Assembly (NCBI RefSeq): GCF_900996225.1
Contig: NZ_CAAJGL010000068.1
Location: 1,116,001-1,180,000 of the forward strand
Length of the DNA: 64,000 nucleotides
Direction of reading: 5' to 3'
Source of the DNA: Paraburkholderia sp. BCC1884
Lineage (GTDB): Bacteria > Pseudomonadota > Gammaproteobacteria > Burkholderiales > Burkholderiaceae
Notes under the pieces: generated by a model
Databases searched by the model: none
What the model was told of the DNA's origin: nothing
The model's input: only the letters and a program-made list of their open reading frames with translations
In this document: positions 46,967 through 56,516 of the stretch, one piece after another
Layout of the letters: each line of letters starts with the position of its first letter
Numbering within the stretch: position 1 is the stretch's first letter
Made by a program: the position numbers and the translations under genes

Positions 46967-47866
46967 TCAGTTCAACGAGTCATCGCTCCTCAGGGTATCA
47001 ACTGCAAGGTCGAAGAAAGCACGTACTTTCCGCGTAACGTGCCGCCCCTCGCGATGGACAATATTGATCGGTAATGCGGGAGGTTCAAAATCTGCGAGGA
47101 CGATCCGCAGCGTCCCGTCTCTTAGTTGCGAGGCCACTTGGTAGGATAAAAGTCTGGTAATGCCAACCCCAGCGACAGCCGCCTCTATCGCCGAATCGTT
47201 CGTTGTAGTCGTGAGTCGTGGCCGCAATCGTACGGATGTATTTTTGGTGTTGTCGAGAAAGCGCCATTCGGGGGACGGCGATATTCCACTTGCAACGACT
47301 GTCAGATGGTCCGCGAGTTGATCTGGATGCGTTGGTATGCCGTACTTTTCAAGGTACGTGGGCGCTGCACAAAGTATGCGACGAACGCCTCCGATGCAGA
47401 CGGCTTGCAACGACGAGTCCGGCAGTTCACCAATTCGCACCGCAATGTCCACTCCTTCGTCCACAAGATTGACCACCCGGTCAACGAACAAGCTATAAAT
47501 TTCGACCTCAGGGAAGCGTTCCAGGTATTCGGCGACGATCGGCATGATGTAACTTTTACCGAACAAAACAGGTGCAGTGATACTTAAGTGTCCTTGTGGC
47601 CTCGTGTGCGAGCCGGCCGCGGTCAATTCGGCTTCCACTACTTCGGTCAAGATACGTTTGCAATCGTCAAAAAACGCGGTGCCCGCTTCGGTCAGTCGAA
47701 CAATCCGTGTCGTACGTGTTAGCAGACGAGTTCCTAGATGATCTTCGAGCTCGCTAATAATCCGACTGATAACGGAAGGCGAAACGTCCAGTTTCCTTGC
47801 GGCCGCCGTCAAGCCGCCAGTCTCTGCAACTGCAACGAAAGTCGTCATTGCCTGAAATTTGTCCAT
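46967..47866 (-). CDS. LysR-family transcriptional regulator
   Basis: 299 residues from the ATG at 47866 (MDKFQAMTTFVAVAETGGLT); an earlier in-frame start at 47905 gives an unlikely polar extension. The winged-helix motif AARKLDVSPSVISRIISELEDHL is followed by a LysR substrate-binding domain. It is divergent from the carboxymuconolactone-decarboxylase-like gene and a likely regulator of it. Confidence 0.9.
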   Translation of the reverse strand: MDKFQAMTTFVAVAETGGLTAAARKLDVSPSVISRIISELEDHLGTRLLTRTTRIVRLTEAGTAFFDDCKRILTEVVEAELTAAGSHTRPQGHLSITAPVLFGKSYIMPIVAEYLERFPEVEIYSLFVDRVVNLVDEGVDIAVRIGELPDSSLQAVCIGGVRRILCAAPTYLEKYGIPTHPDQLADHLTVVASGISPSPEWRFLDNTKNTSVRLRPRLTTTTNDSAIEAAVAGVGITRLLSYQVASQLRDGTLRIVLADFEPPALPINIVHREGRHVTRKVRAFFDLAVDTLRSDDSLN

Positions 47867-48008
47867 ATCGTTCTCGTTAGAAGAAGAGTGTTTTCGCGCA
47901 GGCATGCATTCTCAAACAGATTCCCGTGACAAACAATGAGTTCTCTTGCCGGCCGGTCAGGGCGAGGAGGGGGTCGGCAAGCTGAATCTTCTGAAATTGG
48001 GGTTTCCG

Positions 48009-48692
48009 ATGGACCGGATCAATTTGGTTACCGATAACAGAGCCACTGAAGAGCAGGCATCGTTGCTTAGTGGACTAGCTGACGCGCAGGGGAAAACGCC
48101 TAACATTTTCAAGGTGTTAGCAAATTCGCCAGCGGCATTGCGCGGATACATGGGGCTTCGTAAAATCACTAATTCCGGAAAGCTGAATTCAGCCACACGC
48201 ACGAGAATTGCACTTGCCGTATCGCAGAAAAATGAGAGCGAATACTGTATCGCTTCGTGTATCGCTGACGGAAAAAAGATCGGACTGACTGGGCACGAAA
48301 TCACCCGTGCAAGATCGGGTACCAGCGAAGAAGCGAGAGCGGCCATTGCAGTCAGGTTTGCCAATCTGCTGCTGGAGACGGGTGGGGCTGTCGCCGACGA
48401 TGAACTGCGGCGCCTGCGGTGGGCGGGCTATGGAGATGCGGAAATTGTCGAGATCATCGCGCATGTAGCCATGAATTTTTTTTCTAACCTGATCACGAAT
48501 GTAAGCGAGATAGAACCCGACGTCGAGAAGACTGATACCGGATCGATCCGATGGCAGGGATTTGCCGATGACGCTTCCACACATACGGCGCCTGGGGATA
48601 AGGGGGACAACGGATCGCGCGTTTGTCTGACAGCTAAAGCTTCTCCCGAAGGCATGGGGCGCCACGCAGGGGATATTACCACTCGTGATTAA
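48009..48692 (+). CDS. Carboxymuconolactone decarboxylase (AhpD-like) family protein
   Basis: 227 residues from the ATG at 48009; a TTG at 47946 is an unlikely extension. The AhpD-like region is LRKITNSGKLNSATRTRIALAVSQ followed by EYCIASCIADGKKIGLT, with the paired Cys spaced CxxxC. This fold includes peroxidase reductases and decarboxylases. The last 45 or so residues (after IRWQGFADDAS) are low in hydrophobics and unlike the family; they may be read-through after loss of the native stop. Confidence 0.85.
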   Translation: MDRINLVTDNRATEEQASLLSGLADAQGKTPNIFKVLANSPAALRGYMGLRKITNSGKLNSATRTRIALAVSQKNESEYCIASCIADGKKIGLTGHEITRARSGTSEEARAAIAVRFANLLLETGGAVADDELRRLRWAGYGDAEIVEIIAHVAMNFFSNLITNVSEIEPDVEKTDTGSIRWQGFADDASTHTAPGDKGDNGSRVCLTAKASPEGMGRHAGDITTRD

Positions 48693-48877
48693 GGGAATCC
48701 GGACCTTGGCCGAAACAGTTCGCGGATCCGGAGGAAGTGTTCGCGCCATGCGGCGCGGACGCATGGTTTCTCATGTGTTTCCCGCAGAAAGAAGCTCGGT
48801 GCCTGAGTCTTCACTTCTATCCATAGGATGGTGAGCGAAGGGATTGTTGCCTTACTGCGAGTGCTGTCGCGACGAAG

Positions 48878-48920
48878 GAAACACTTGACCGGACACCTGA
48901 GTGGCCCAGTCAAGTGTTTC
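48878..48920. repeat. 12-bp perfect inverted repeat
   Basis: GAAACACTTGAC at 48878-48889 and its reverse complement GTCAAGTGTTTC at 48909-48920 are separated by 19 bases. No U-tract follows, so it is not a standard terminator. It could be an operator for the adjacent LysR gene or the fused ends of a lost insertion element. Confidence 0.5.
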
Positions 48921-49022
48921 GCTGAAAACGGCTCAAAGCCATCCGGCTGCGGGGTTGTTTATCTCTTGCGTTCAAGCGCCAGGGTGGGGGCATGCACAAC
49001 TTAAGTAATTGGACTCACGCAT

Positions 49023-49982
49023 ATGGGCATACGCGAAATCGAAGTCTTTAGAGCTGTCATGACGTCGGGCAGTATGAGTAAGGCAGCCGATCTTCTCGGC
49101 ATTTCTCAGCCGGCAGTCAGCCAAGCAATACGGAAGCTTGAAACTACGGCTGGTTTGCGATTGTTCGAGCGAATTCGAGGTCGACTGGTACCAACACGCG
49201 AATCAAGCGCGTTAATGAGCGACGTCGACCGTTATTTTCTGGGATTTGAAATAATCGAACATCGAATTCGAACTTTGCGATCGTATGGTTCGGGGCGTTT
49301 GTCCATCGCTACTATACCGGCATTTGGTCTGGGTTTTTTGTCCCGCGTGATCGCAGCGTTTGATGCGGAAAAACGTGGGATTCAGATCTCCCTTCAGGTT
49401 ATGAGCTCTCAGGAAGTCTACCAAAAGGTCCTTGCCGGGCAAGTGGACTTCGGCTTACTGGCTGAAGGAATGTCAATGTTGGGGCTCGAGCATTCGCCGT
49501 TCGCCCATTTGCAGGCCGTGGCGGTCATGCACAGCAGTCATCAGCTAGCGGCCAAAGACGTAATCGAGGCTGTGGATCTTGGCGTCGCTCCTTTCATTGC
49601 GTTGAACCCGGACGATCCGACGCGTAGATCGATGGAGGCTGCGGTACTTACGACAGGTGTTTCTTTTCAATCCCTAGTTGAAACGCCGAACTCTCACACG
49701 ATATGTGAGCTCGCGTTGGCTAAGGTTGGATTTGGAATCGCCAACCCTCTTGTGGCCTTTGAATACGTCGAACGTGGACTCCTTGTCAGACCGCTCTCAA
49801 TCGAAGTGCTCTTTTCGAGCATGATTGCATTCAGGCCCGGGAGGCCACTTTCGGAGAACGCGAAGAGTTTTCTGCGACAGATGCGCATACTCCTTTCAAG
49901 CGATATGACCGCATTGACGGAGAAGATGCGGACACAGAAACAGTCTGATCTTCGTCAGAGAGGAGGGCGCCGCGTTGCATAG
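49023..49982 (+). CDS. LysR-family transcriptional regulator
   Basis: 319 residues. The N-terminal helix-turn-helix is MGIREIEVFRAVMTSGSMSK then AADLLGISQPAVSQAIRKLE. The effector domain (SIATIPAFGLGFLSRVIAAF) resembles the NocR/OccR-like branch that responds to amino-acid derivatives. A basic tail of about 20 residues follows the domain. No obvious target gene is adjacent; the three-subunit hydratase genes are on the opposite strand 280 bases downstream. Confidence 0.9.
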   Translation: MGIREIEVFRAVMTSGSMSKAADLLGISQPAVSQAIRKLETTAGLRLFERIRGRLVPTRESSALMSDVDRYFLGFEIIEHRIRTLRSYGSGRLSIATIPAFGLGFLSRVIAAFDAEKRGIQISLQVMSSQEVYQKVLAGQVDFGLLAEGMSMLGLEHSPFAHLQAVAVMHSSHQLAAKDVIEAVDLGVAPFIALNPDDPTRRSMEAAVLTTGVSFQSLVETPNSHTICELALAKVGFGIANPLVAFEYVERGLLVRPLSIEVLFSSMIAFRPGRPLSENAKSFLRQMRILLSSDMTALTEKMRTQKQSDLRQRGGRRVA

Positions 49983-50266
49983 GCGATTTTGTGTTCGATG
50001 GATCTGCGCACACTTTAGCAAAAGATCACATCTCCACGGCGACCTTGAACACGGCAACAGTTGGCCTCGCAGGCAGGGGTTTTAGGCGCGCGAAGCAATG
50101 GATGCATTCATCATGGTGGTCCGTCTACAGGACTCGTGCATATTCTAAAGATTGGCACCGTGCTAGCTGGCAATATTGCTGCCATGACGGTACAGGCTAG
50201 GTTATCTAATCCTTGAAACGGGAGATCGAAACCCGCGCAGCACGGCCCGCTGCGCGCTGTCTTGGG

Positions 50267-50629
50267 CTAATGATGCCCTTCATGTGAGTCTGTTTCCGGC
50301 CCAGAATAGTCCCATCGCGCCTTCACTTCATCCATCTTTCTCGCGAGATCTTCGGGAGTCAGTACGCTCTTCTGGAACAGAATGTTCGCAAATGCTACGA
50401 TCCATCGCTCGTAGTAAGTTAGCTCGGCGATCATTTTTGAGCCGAGCGATTCGACGCCGCGCCGTTTCTCTTCCGTGTTGATGATCTTATGGAAGTCCAG
50501 CACATCGGCGAGCGCATGGCATCTCTTCTCCCACGGCTCCAGTTCGTGTTCGACGCGCTCTATCGGGCCAGCGGAATCCCCTCCGATATCATTCGGAAGT
50601 TTCGTGACCAGCTGTTCAGAGTGATTCAT
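50267..50629 (-). CDS. Nitrile hydratase/thiocyanate hydrolase subunit, N-terminal beta-type domain
   Basis: 120 residues from the ATG at 50629, overlapping the alpha-type gene's stop. EPWEKRCHALADVLDFHKIIN and ELTYYERWIVAFANILFQKSVLTPEDLARKMDEVKARW are the helical N-terminal half of a nitrile hydratase beta chain (compare ScnB or the ToyL-type short chain). The C-terminal barrel half is encoded separately at 51271-51720. It is the last gene of a three-gene leftward operon. Confidence 0.85.
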   Translation of the reverse strand: MNHSEQLVTKLPNDIGGDSAGPIERVEHELEPWEKRCHALADVLDFHKIINTEEKRRGVESLGSKMIAELTYYERWIVAFANILFQKSVLTPEDLARKMDEVKARWDYSGPETDSHEGHH

Positions 50630-51267
50630 TGGGCGTCCTTTTTCGTGGGTGCCGTCGCTGGTACAACACCAATCATTGCATCGCGCGTAACAAGGGCCGC
50701 AAGTTGCTCCTCGTCCCATCCCTCAGTACCCTCAGGGCGTAAAGGCAACACTAGGTATCGAACCATTGCCGTCGAATCGCTGACGCGGATCTCGACTTGG
50801 TCCGGGATGACCGTTCCGAATTCGGCAAGGACCGCTCGCGGTTCGGAGACGGCTCGGGCGCGATACGGCTTGAGTTTGTACCAGTCAGGAGGCAACCCAA
50901 GCACAGGCCGTGGATAGCAGGAACACAACGTGCAGACAATGAGGTTGTGCACTTGTTCGGTGTTCTCGAGCACAATTAACCGTGTGTCGTCGTAAAAGCT
51001 GATGCCCAGCTCTTCACATGCCGCGCGCCCATCGGCAAGCAAGCGACTCCTGAATAGAGGATCGACCCACGCGCGTGTGACGACCTTCGCCCCCAATGCC
51101 GGAGTCCTCGAGTCGAGAACCTCGATCTGCTGTCTGATTTCTTCGGCGCCAAAGTACTTTCGTTCTATCAGCAGTTCTCGGACAGCCGTCTCCATGATGT
51201 CGTAATAGCCCGGTGCGCCAGATGCGCTAATCTCATCATGCGGGTGATCATGTTCGTGCGTACCCAT
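50626..51267 (-). CDS. Nitrile hydratase alpha-type / thiocyanate hydrolase gamma-type catalytic subunit
   Basis: 213 residues. The metal-claw motif VCTLCSCYP is intact (Cys112, Cys115, Cys117). Thr at 113 marks the cobalt type (iron enzymes have Ser). PVLGLPPDWYKLKPYRARAV is the following conserved segment. The N-terminus is His-rich (GTHEHDHPHDE), possibly helping metal acquisition. The enzyme hydrates a nitrile to an amide, or hydrolyses thiocyanate in the Scn branch. Its stop overlaps the next gene, so translation is coupled. Confidence 0.93.
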   Translation of the reverse strand: MGTHEHDHPHDEISASGAPGYYDIMETAVRELLIERKYFGAEEIRQQIEVLDSRTPALGAKVVTRAWVDPLFRSRLLADGRAACEELGISFYDDTRLIVLENTEQVHNLIVCTLCSCYPRPVLGLPPDWYKLKPYRARAVSEPRAVLAEFGTVIPDQVEIRVSDSTAMVRYLVLPLRPEGTEGWDEEQLAALVTRDAMIGVVPATAPTKKDAQ

Positions 51268-51270
51268 TGA

Positions 51271-51720
51271 TCAGTCCTCTTTTAGCCATGTTTCGAAAAC
51301 TTCTATTCTCAACGCGTCGTCGGCCGATCCGACGTAGTTTGGCCATATTTGGGTCATCAAGATTGCCAGGCGGTAGTAATGCAGCTTCGCACCCGCATTG
51401 CGGCCGAAGGCTTCCTGTTCGTTGTCGATGGCGACTGGCTCGATGACGGCTTCTACGGTGCCTGCCTTGCCACGCAGATAGCTCGGCACGCGGTAATGAC
51501 CGACGGGAGACCGCGTGTCGACTCGTACTGAGTCTCCAGGCTTAAAGCGCAGTTCTTCTCCGGTTGCCAATGTGATGCCAGACAGCTTTACAGCGCTTGC
51601 GTGAGGCTCTACGGACATGATCTCTCCCGCTCGAGGTGGTTGTCCTTGTGGCATGCATCGTGCGTATTCTTCAATCGACTCGAATCGCATGATGTGATAA
51701 CTAGCAACCCAAGTTTGCAC
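51271..51720 (-). CDS. Nitrile hydratase/thiocyanate hydrolase subunit, C-terminal beta-type barrel
   Basis: 149 residues from a GTG at 51720, chosen for the AGGAAG site 7 bases upstream. The SH3-like barrel half of a beta chain is visible: FKPGDSVRVDTRSPVGHYRVPSYLRGKAGTVEAV divides into the typical strands, and HYYRLAILMTQIWPNYVG matches the end (compare YxVxFxxxxLWG). It is the first gene of the operon, 3 bases before the catalytic subunit. Beta function is thus split over two chains, as in thiocyanate hydrolase ScnA/ScnB and toyocamycin nitrile hydratase. Confidence 0.88.
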   Translation of the reverse strand: MQTWVASYHIMRFESIEEYARCMPQGQPPRAGEIMSVEPHASAVKLSGITLATGEELRFKPGDSVRVDTRSPVGHYRVPSYLRGKAGTVEAVIEPVAIDNEQEAFGRNAGAKLHYYRLAILMTQIWPNYVGSADDALRIEVFETWLKED

Positions 51721-52614
51721 ATTGAAGCTTCCTATCGCAAGAATGCGTTTGCATTTGGGCTGCCATGATCGGTCTAAATTGACAAATCGTTGTCAAAGTC
51801 TAAAAACACCAATGCCTCGTACGACCCTTTGTAAGAATCAACTCTGCGGAATTTATTTTCGCGCGGAAAGGTCTCTGCCTGGCGGTGAGAATTCTGTCCT
51901 TTCCGTGCTCTGCGAGGCAGTGGTAGCTCAAGGTTTGCTAAGACGTCAGTAAAGCAGTTCCGGCAGAGCGAAAAGTTGCATCTAACGATGCGAGCCCGTG
52001 AGGTTACGTTAACTGTGTCCAATTTCATTCGGGTGGCTGGGGGTCGTGAAGCTGCGACGGCGCCGAGGACCATTGATCCCACATCAACGTGCGAATTCGA
52101 CAGGATGGCGTATTTCTGAATAGTGCCCTACTCGCCAGGACGTCATTATCTTTGCGCTGACGGTCAATAGCCGTTCAGGGATTGATTGACTATTTGTTAT
52201 AGCGACCGATCGTATCGGGGAAGGTTACTCAATCGAGTCGAAAAAGGTCGTACATCTTTGGGATTGCCGATTTCGGTTAGTCCCGTAGCACATAGAACAC
52301 GCGGAGGGCGAGGATGCATCGCCACCCTATCCGCAGCACACAGAAATCGTGGCAACGCGCGCGTTGGCTTCGGCACGTGCGGATATTTCCAGTACTCGCT
52401 GTCCGTAATCGTGTAGATGTGCGATGCAGAGAGCCATAGACAGGAAATTTCGCCACGCTTGTACCGAAGAAAGAGGTCGTAATGCCCCTGTCAGCTGAAC
52501 ATTTGTCGAACTGGTGGGAGAGGGGGGCGAAATCGAACTGTCTGCAGTCGAGAGGGCTAACCCATTCCGGGCGACTTCTACTCTTACTACCTAACCGCGC
52601 TAATAGAGAGTTCC
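51721..52614. other. 890-base gap without a supported gene
   Basis: Frames such as 51774-52082 (-) and 52186-52416 (+) lack family features or ribosome sites. Promoters for the hydratase operon and the catalase-like gene should lie here. Confidence 0.4.
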
Positions 52615-53679
52615 ATGCAGGTTAAACCGACTCCTAACGCCCGCAACAATGCGCCAGCGTACGTTCTCATCGCGGCGATAGCCGCCGTCGTAGCATTGGC
52701 GTTCACCTACACGGCGGGATGGCTATCGTTCGACCGATTGACACCCGCCAAGCTTGTCAACGCTTTCTCGCCGCCAGGAGGTCCAGCCTTAGGCTTCCGG
52801 CGGAATCATGCCAAAGGTATCTGTTTTACCGGGACATTCGAATCGAATGGGGCCGGGGCCTCGCTGTCCAAGGCCCAGATATTCACCGTCGGTACGTATC
52901 GAGTCGTTGGTCGTTTCAATTTGGGCACAGTTGATCCCACCGCGGCTGACCCTACAATCCGCGTTCGTGGGCTTAGTCTTGATTTCGTTACGCCTGATGG
53001 TTCCGAGTGGCGTACGGCTATGCTTGACGCGCCTTTCTTCGCCGTCTCTACGCCGCAGTCGTTTTACGCGTTGCTGCAGGCCTCGGCAAAGAAGGACGAT
53101 CCCAACGCAATGAAGATTTTCGCGGCCGCACATCCTGAGTTTCCCAAATTCGGCGCTTGGGTGATGTCGGCACCGAGGACGGCATCTTACGCCCAGGACC
53201 AGTTCAACAGTTTGAACAGCTTCGTGCTCGTGGATGCTAAGGGCGAACAGCGAGTCGTGCGCTGGTCGTTCGTGCCTACGGCGGAGCCGCAGATATTAAC
53301 GCCCGACGAACTCAAACAGCGCGGACCGAATTTCCTTGAGTCTGAGATCACGCAACGCGTGCATGGCGGACCACAACGATGGAAGATGATCGTGATCGTC
53401 GCAAATCCGGGTGACCCGACCGCCGATCCGAGCAAAGCTTGGCCCGAGGATCGCCGAAAGGTAGAGACGGGCACGCTGGTGGTGAGTGCGATCGAGCCGG
53501 AGGCTGACGGTCCGTGCCGCGATCTGAACTTTGACCCCACCATACTCCCGGTGGGGATGCACGTCTCTGACGATCCATTCCCGGCCGCCCGCTCAGCCGC
53601 CTACGCGGTGTCGTTTAATCGTCGCGCGGCGGAAAACAAATACTACCCGCACACCCCAGCCGAAGGAGCGAAGCCATGA
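52615..53679 (+). CDS. Membrane-anchored catalase-family peroxidase
   Basis: 354 residues. A single N-terminal membrane helix (about residues 15-38) anchors a reduced catalase fold. The distal His is in RNHAKGICFTGTFE, and RTASYAQDQFNSLNSF is a typical core segment. Members of this SrpA-like group are about 330-360 residues and act as heme peroxidases rather than true catalases. Membrane topology puts the domain in the periplasm. It overlaps the cytochrome b561 gene by 4 bases, which suggests electron delivery from quinol. Confidence 0.92.
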   Translation: MQVKPTPNARNNAPAYVLIAAIAAVVALAFTYTAGWLSFDRLTPAKLVNAFSPPGGPALGFRRNHAKGICFTGTFESNGAGASLSKAQIFTVGTYRVVGRFNLGTVDPTAADPTIRVRGLSLDFVTPDGSEWRTAMLDAPFFAVSTPQSFYALLQASAKKDDPNAMKIFAAAHPEFPKFGAWVMSAPRTASYAQDQFNSLNSFVLVDAKGEQRVVRWSFVPTAEPQILTPDELKQRGPNFLESEITQRVHGGPQRWKMIVIVANPGDPTADPSKAWPEDRRKVETGTLVVSAIEPEADGPCRDLNFDPTILPVGMHVSDDPFPAARSAAYAVSFNRRAAENKYYPHTPAEGAKP

Positions 53680-54209
53680 CATCTACGCAACAGCGTTTTT
53701 CGCCGCTGCAGCGCGTGCTGCACTGGATCATGGCAATCTGCATTCTGTCGATGCTGTTCATTGGTGTAGGCATGGTGTCAACTATTCGTCCAGATCATCT
53801 GACCCTTGTCTCGATCCACGAGCCGCTTGGCATCGCTATCTTTGTACTCGCCGTGTTCAGGCTGGTGGCGAGGTTCGTATACGGCGCACCGTCACTGCCA
53901 GCGGGCATGCCGGAATCGATGAAGATCGCTGCGCATCTGTCCCATTGGGCGTTCTACGCATTAATGCTTGGGCTTCCGCTCCTCGGCTACGGTATGTTGG
54001 CCGCGGCGGATTATCCCGTGGTAGCTGTCGGTATTCAGCTGCCGTCGATTTTGCCGCATAGTAATGCTCTGCATGCGTTGCTGTGGAGCGCACATAAATA
54101 TCTGGCGTTGTGCTTCTTTGTGCTGATCCTTGTTCATTTTTCCGCGGCGCTATTTCACGCGATGGTTCGGCGGGACGGAGTTTTTCGAACCATGGCGCCG
54201 TGGCGCTAA
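53676..54209 (+). CDS. Cytochrome b561
   Basis: 177 residues with four membrane helices. Candidate heme ligands are the His in VLHWIMAICIL, VSIHEPLGIAIF, AHLSHWAFYAL and VHFSAALFHAMV. It starts with ATGA overlapping the peroxidase stop. It likely passes electrons from quinol to the periplasmic peroxidase encoded just upstream. Confidence 0.93.
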   Translation: MTSTQQRFSPLQRVLHWIMAICILSMLFIGVGMVSTIRPDHLTLVSIHEPLGIAIFVLAVFRLVARFVYGAPSLPAGMPESMKIAAHLSHWAFYALMLGLPLLGYGMLAAADYPVVAVGIQLPSILPHSNALHALLWSAHKYLALCFFVLILVHFSAALFHAMVRRDGVFRTMAPWR

Positions 54210-54964
54210 ACGGTTGAGATTCGACGAATCGCGAGAAGTAGTCGCAGCGCGATCTGTTATACAAAAAAAGAAAGCCCGCGCGGCGGCGGGCCAAATCCAT
54301 ATCAGGGAAGACATGGAGGAGACTGTGGGAGTATAGACCCGATACGAAAGATTTGTCTGATAAGCGGCAACATCGCGTTGTGCGCGCGTCGCTGAGTTCG
54401 CTGTGACACGCGCCTGATCGATTTGCCGGTCCGTAGCTGGCTGGCCCGTCGATTGCCTCAGTGGGTGAAGCGTGCCGATGCTACTCATCGTAGAGCGTGA
54501 CGATCGTAGCTAACGTAACGACACTAACGTGTCGTCACTGGAGCATAACGCTCGTGTCGCGGTCGCGGCCGAAGTCGCTCATTAATTGCGTGGCATATGC
54601 TCGGGGCGTCAGGTCGATATTCAGCCTATGCTGGAAGCCCGGTCAGAAGCTTCAGCTAGACGCGCGGGATTCGCCTCCCAACCGGATGCCACCGCGCATA
54701 AGCGGTGATATGGTTCACCTTTGAAGACGTGGAGGAAATCCCTCCGCGTTGCGGTTCACCGGTCCTTCATATCCGGCCTGAATGCCGAAGTCATAAGGCT
54801 TTGCGCGGATCAATCCATTGCTCCGCCCGCGCGCAATGCTACCCGCTCTGCCTTAAAAAAGTTCGAAGCTGACTGCCAGGAGCTGTCCCATTGTTGCGTT
54901 GTTGCGTTGTTCGCTCCCGGCGGCTAAAGTTCGGTCTCGCCACTGGTTAATGAGCCTGCAGATG
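54210..54964. other. 750-base gap containing a stray leftward terminator
   Basis: No gene with coding character on either strand. See the terminator entry; the rest is featureless to my eye. Confidence 0.4.
54263..54291 (-). terminator. Strong leftward rho-independent terminator without an obvious gene
   Basis: On the minus strand GCCCGC and GCGGGC form a 6-bp G/C stem around a 6-base loop, followed by TTTCTTTTTTT. Immediately before it a short minus-strand frame (start about 54315) reads MSSLIWIWPAAARAF, with two Trp codons close to the stem, as in an amino-acid attenuator. No gene follows to the left on that strand; the cytochrome b561 gene there is on the other strand. Confidence 0.65.
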
Positions 54965-56494
54965 AGGGGCTTTTTTAACCTCAAGCCAGTCCTTCACCGA
55001 TACGGAGAATCAGTGTACGTTTGGCACGACATTTCAGGTCCAAAGGATATTCGCGCCATTGTGGGATCTCTGTCGTCCGAGTATGCGGAGGACAGTATCG
55101 CAGATCTGCTGGCGAACAATCTGTCCGGATCTGTCAGAGGTATTCTCGTAGAACGAGACTACGTCGACAAAGACTACCGCAGCGTTTTCTACAACTTCTA
55201 CGCCAAAAAGGGGGATGAGTTCAAGCGCAACTGCGTGCGCCTTCATCTTTTCGCCGAAGATGTCGTGTTAAGTTGCGCCGCTGACGGACTCCGTATCATC
55301 CGAGGCGAAAACGTCGATGATGAAGACCCGGACGATGTCCTTTCTCGAAGGTATCTGGGCTATGTGGTTCTCAGGCCGACGGGAGGTGACAACATTGGCC
55401 GATCAGTTATATCGCCAAAAGCGCTAATCGGTGTCGCTGGCGGGATAATAACTGCAAGACATAAAGTACATGTCTTGGGCCATCGCCTGAACGCTGTCGG
55501 TTTTCCATGGATGATGCAACATCGGGACATTTCCGTTTGTGCGCATGTGGCATGCTGGTCCATTCTGCGACATTACAGTGAACGATATTCGAAATACGCT
55601 GAATTTCTCTTGCATGAGATCACAAAGCTGGCGCAACCCTACGATCCGGGTGGAATGGTTCCTGCGGCCGGCTTAGCGTTGCAGCAAGCGGAGCGTATAT
55701 TTTACGCCACAGGGACCTTCCCGCTTCTTATCCGAAAGGAACGCGAATCGGCTGCCTTTCTGGAGCAGGTGTTTGCCTACTTGGAGTCGGGGTTTCCTTT
55801 GTTTGCTGCGTTAAACAGCAAAGAGCACGCGGTTGCTATTGTTGGTGTCAAGTGGTCCAGGTTCTCGGCGACCCGGGGCGCGGTCAGCGTCCCGCAGCCT
55901 GTGTTCCGGCGTGCCGAAGCGTTGATTGTATCGGACGATCAGCAACTGCCTTACGCGTATATGAGGATGCAGCGCTCCGGGCAGGTCGTAGGTTTGAGTG
56001 TGGAAGATATCGACGCCATACTTGTGCCACTTCCAGAGAAAATATTCTATCCTGCTTCATCAGTACGCGACGTGGCGTCGCATGCTCGAACCTTGTTTAA
56101 GGAGCTGGTTTTTCCTCCGAAGAACGGGGGAATCAAGCGGTACTATGTGACTACAACGGCCGCGCTCCGGCGACATTTTCGCGACAAGGCGGTCTCATTT
56201 GATCCGAAGATGGTGCAGGCTGTCATGGAAATGCCAATGGCTCAATTCGTTTGGGTGGTGGAATACTCATCTGACGAACAGTGGCAACAGGGTGAGGTAG
56301 CGGTGACCATCGTTCTTGACGCTACGGCCAGCGTTAGGGACAATGAGCCGTTCTGGCTGGCCTTCGACAGCAAGACCGCGCTGCTGTGGCGCGAGCGGAA
56401 AGGTGCTAATCAACAGTTTGTGGAATTGAAACTTGAGCCGGCAGAACGGCCATATTTTCGTATCCAATCAAATCTCGATCATTTTGCAGGTTAA
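54965..56494 (+). CDS. Large protein with a papain/C39-like cysteine-protease core
   Basis: 509 residues from the ATG at 54965; in-frame ATGs at 54950 and 54899 are possible and none has a strong ribosome site. I do not recognise a named family. Around residues 185-205 QHRDISVCAHVACWSILRHY has the Gln...Cys-x-x-x-x-Cys-Trp look of a papain-like nucleophile helix (Cys193). Around 285-295 NSKEHAVAIVGVKW matches the His strand of C39/papain-like proteases (His289). The first 180 residues and the last 200 are unrecognised. There is no signal peptide or membrane helix. Its place beside the ubiquitin-like conjugation operon invites a link, but that is inference. Confidence 0.75.
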   Translation, partial: RGFFNLKPVLHRYGESVYVWHDISGPKDIRAIVGSLSSEYAEDSIADLLANNLSGSVRGILVERDYVDKDYRSVFYNFYAKKGDEFKRNCVRLHLFAEDVVLSCAADGLRIIRGENVDDEDPDDVLSRRYLGYVVLRPTGGDNIGRSVISPKALIGVAGGIITARHKVHVLGHRLNAVGFPWMMQHRDISVCAHVACWSILRHYSERYSKYAEFLLHEITKLAQPYDPGGMVPAAGLALQQAERIFYATGTFPLLIRKERESAAFLEQVFAYLESGFPLFAALNSKEHAVAIVGVKWSRFSATRGAVSVPQPVFRRAEALIVSDDQQLPYAYMRMQRSGQVVGLSVEDIDAILVPLPEKIFYPASSVRDVASHARTLFKELVFPPKNGGIKRYYVTTTAALRRHFRDKAVSFDPKMVQAVMEMPMAQFVWVVEYSSDEQWQQGEVAVTIVLDATASVRDNEPFWLAFDSKTALLWRERKGANQQFVELKLEPAERPYFRIQSNLDHFAG

Positions 56495-56516
56495 TTGCGA
56501 CGGCTCTGCAGGCAAA

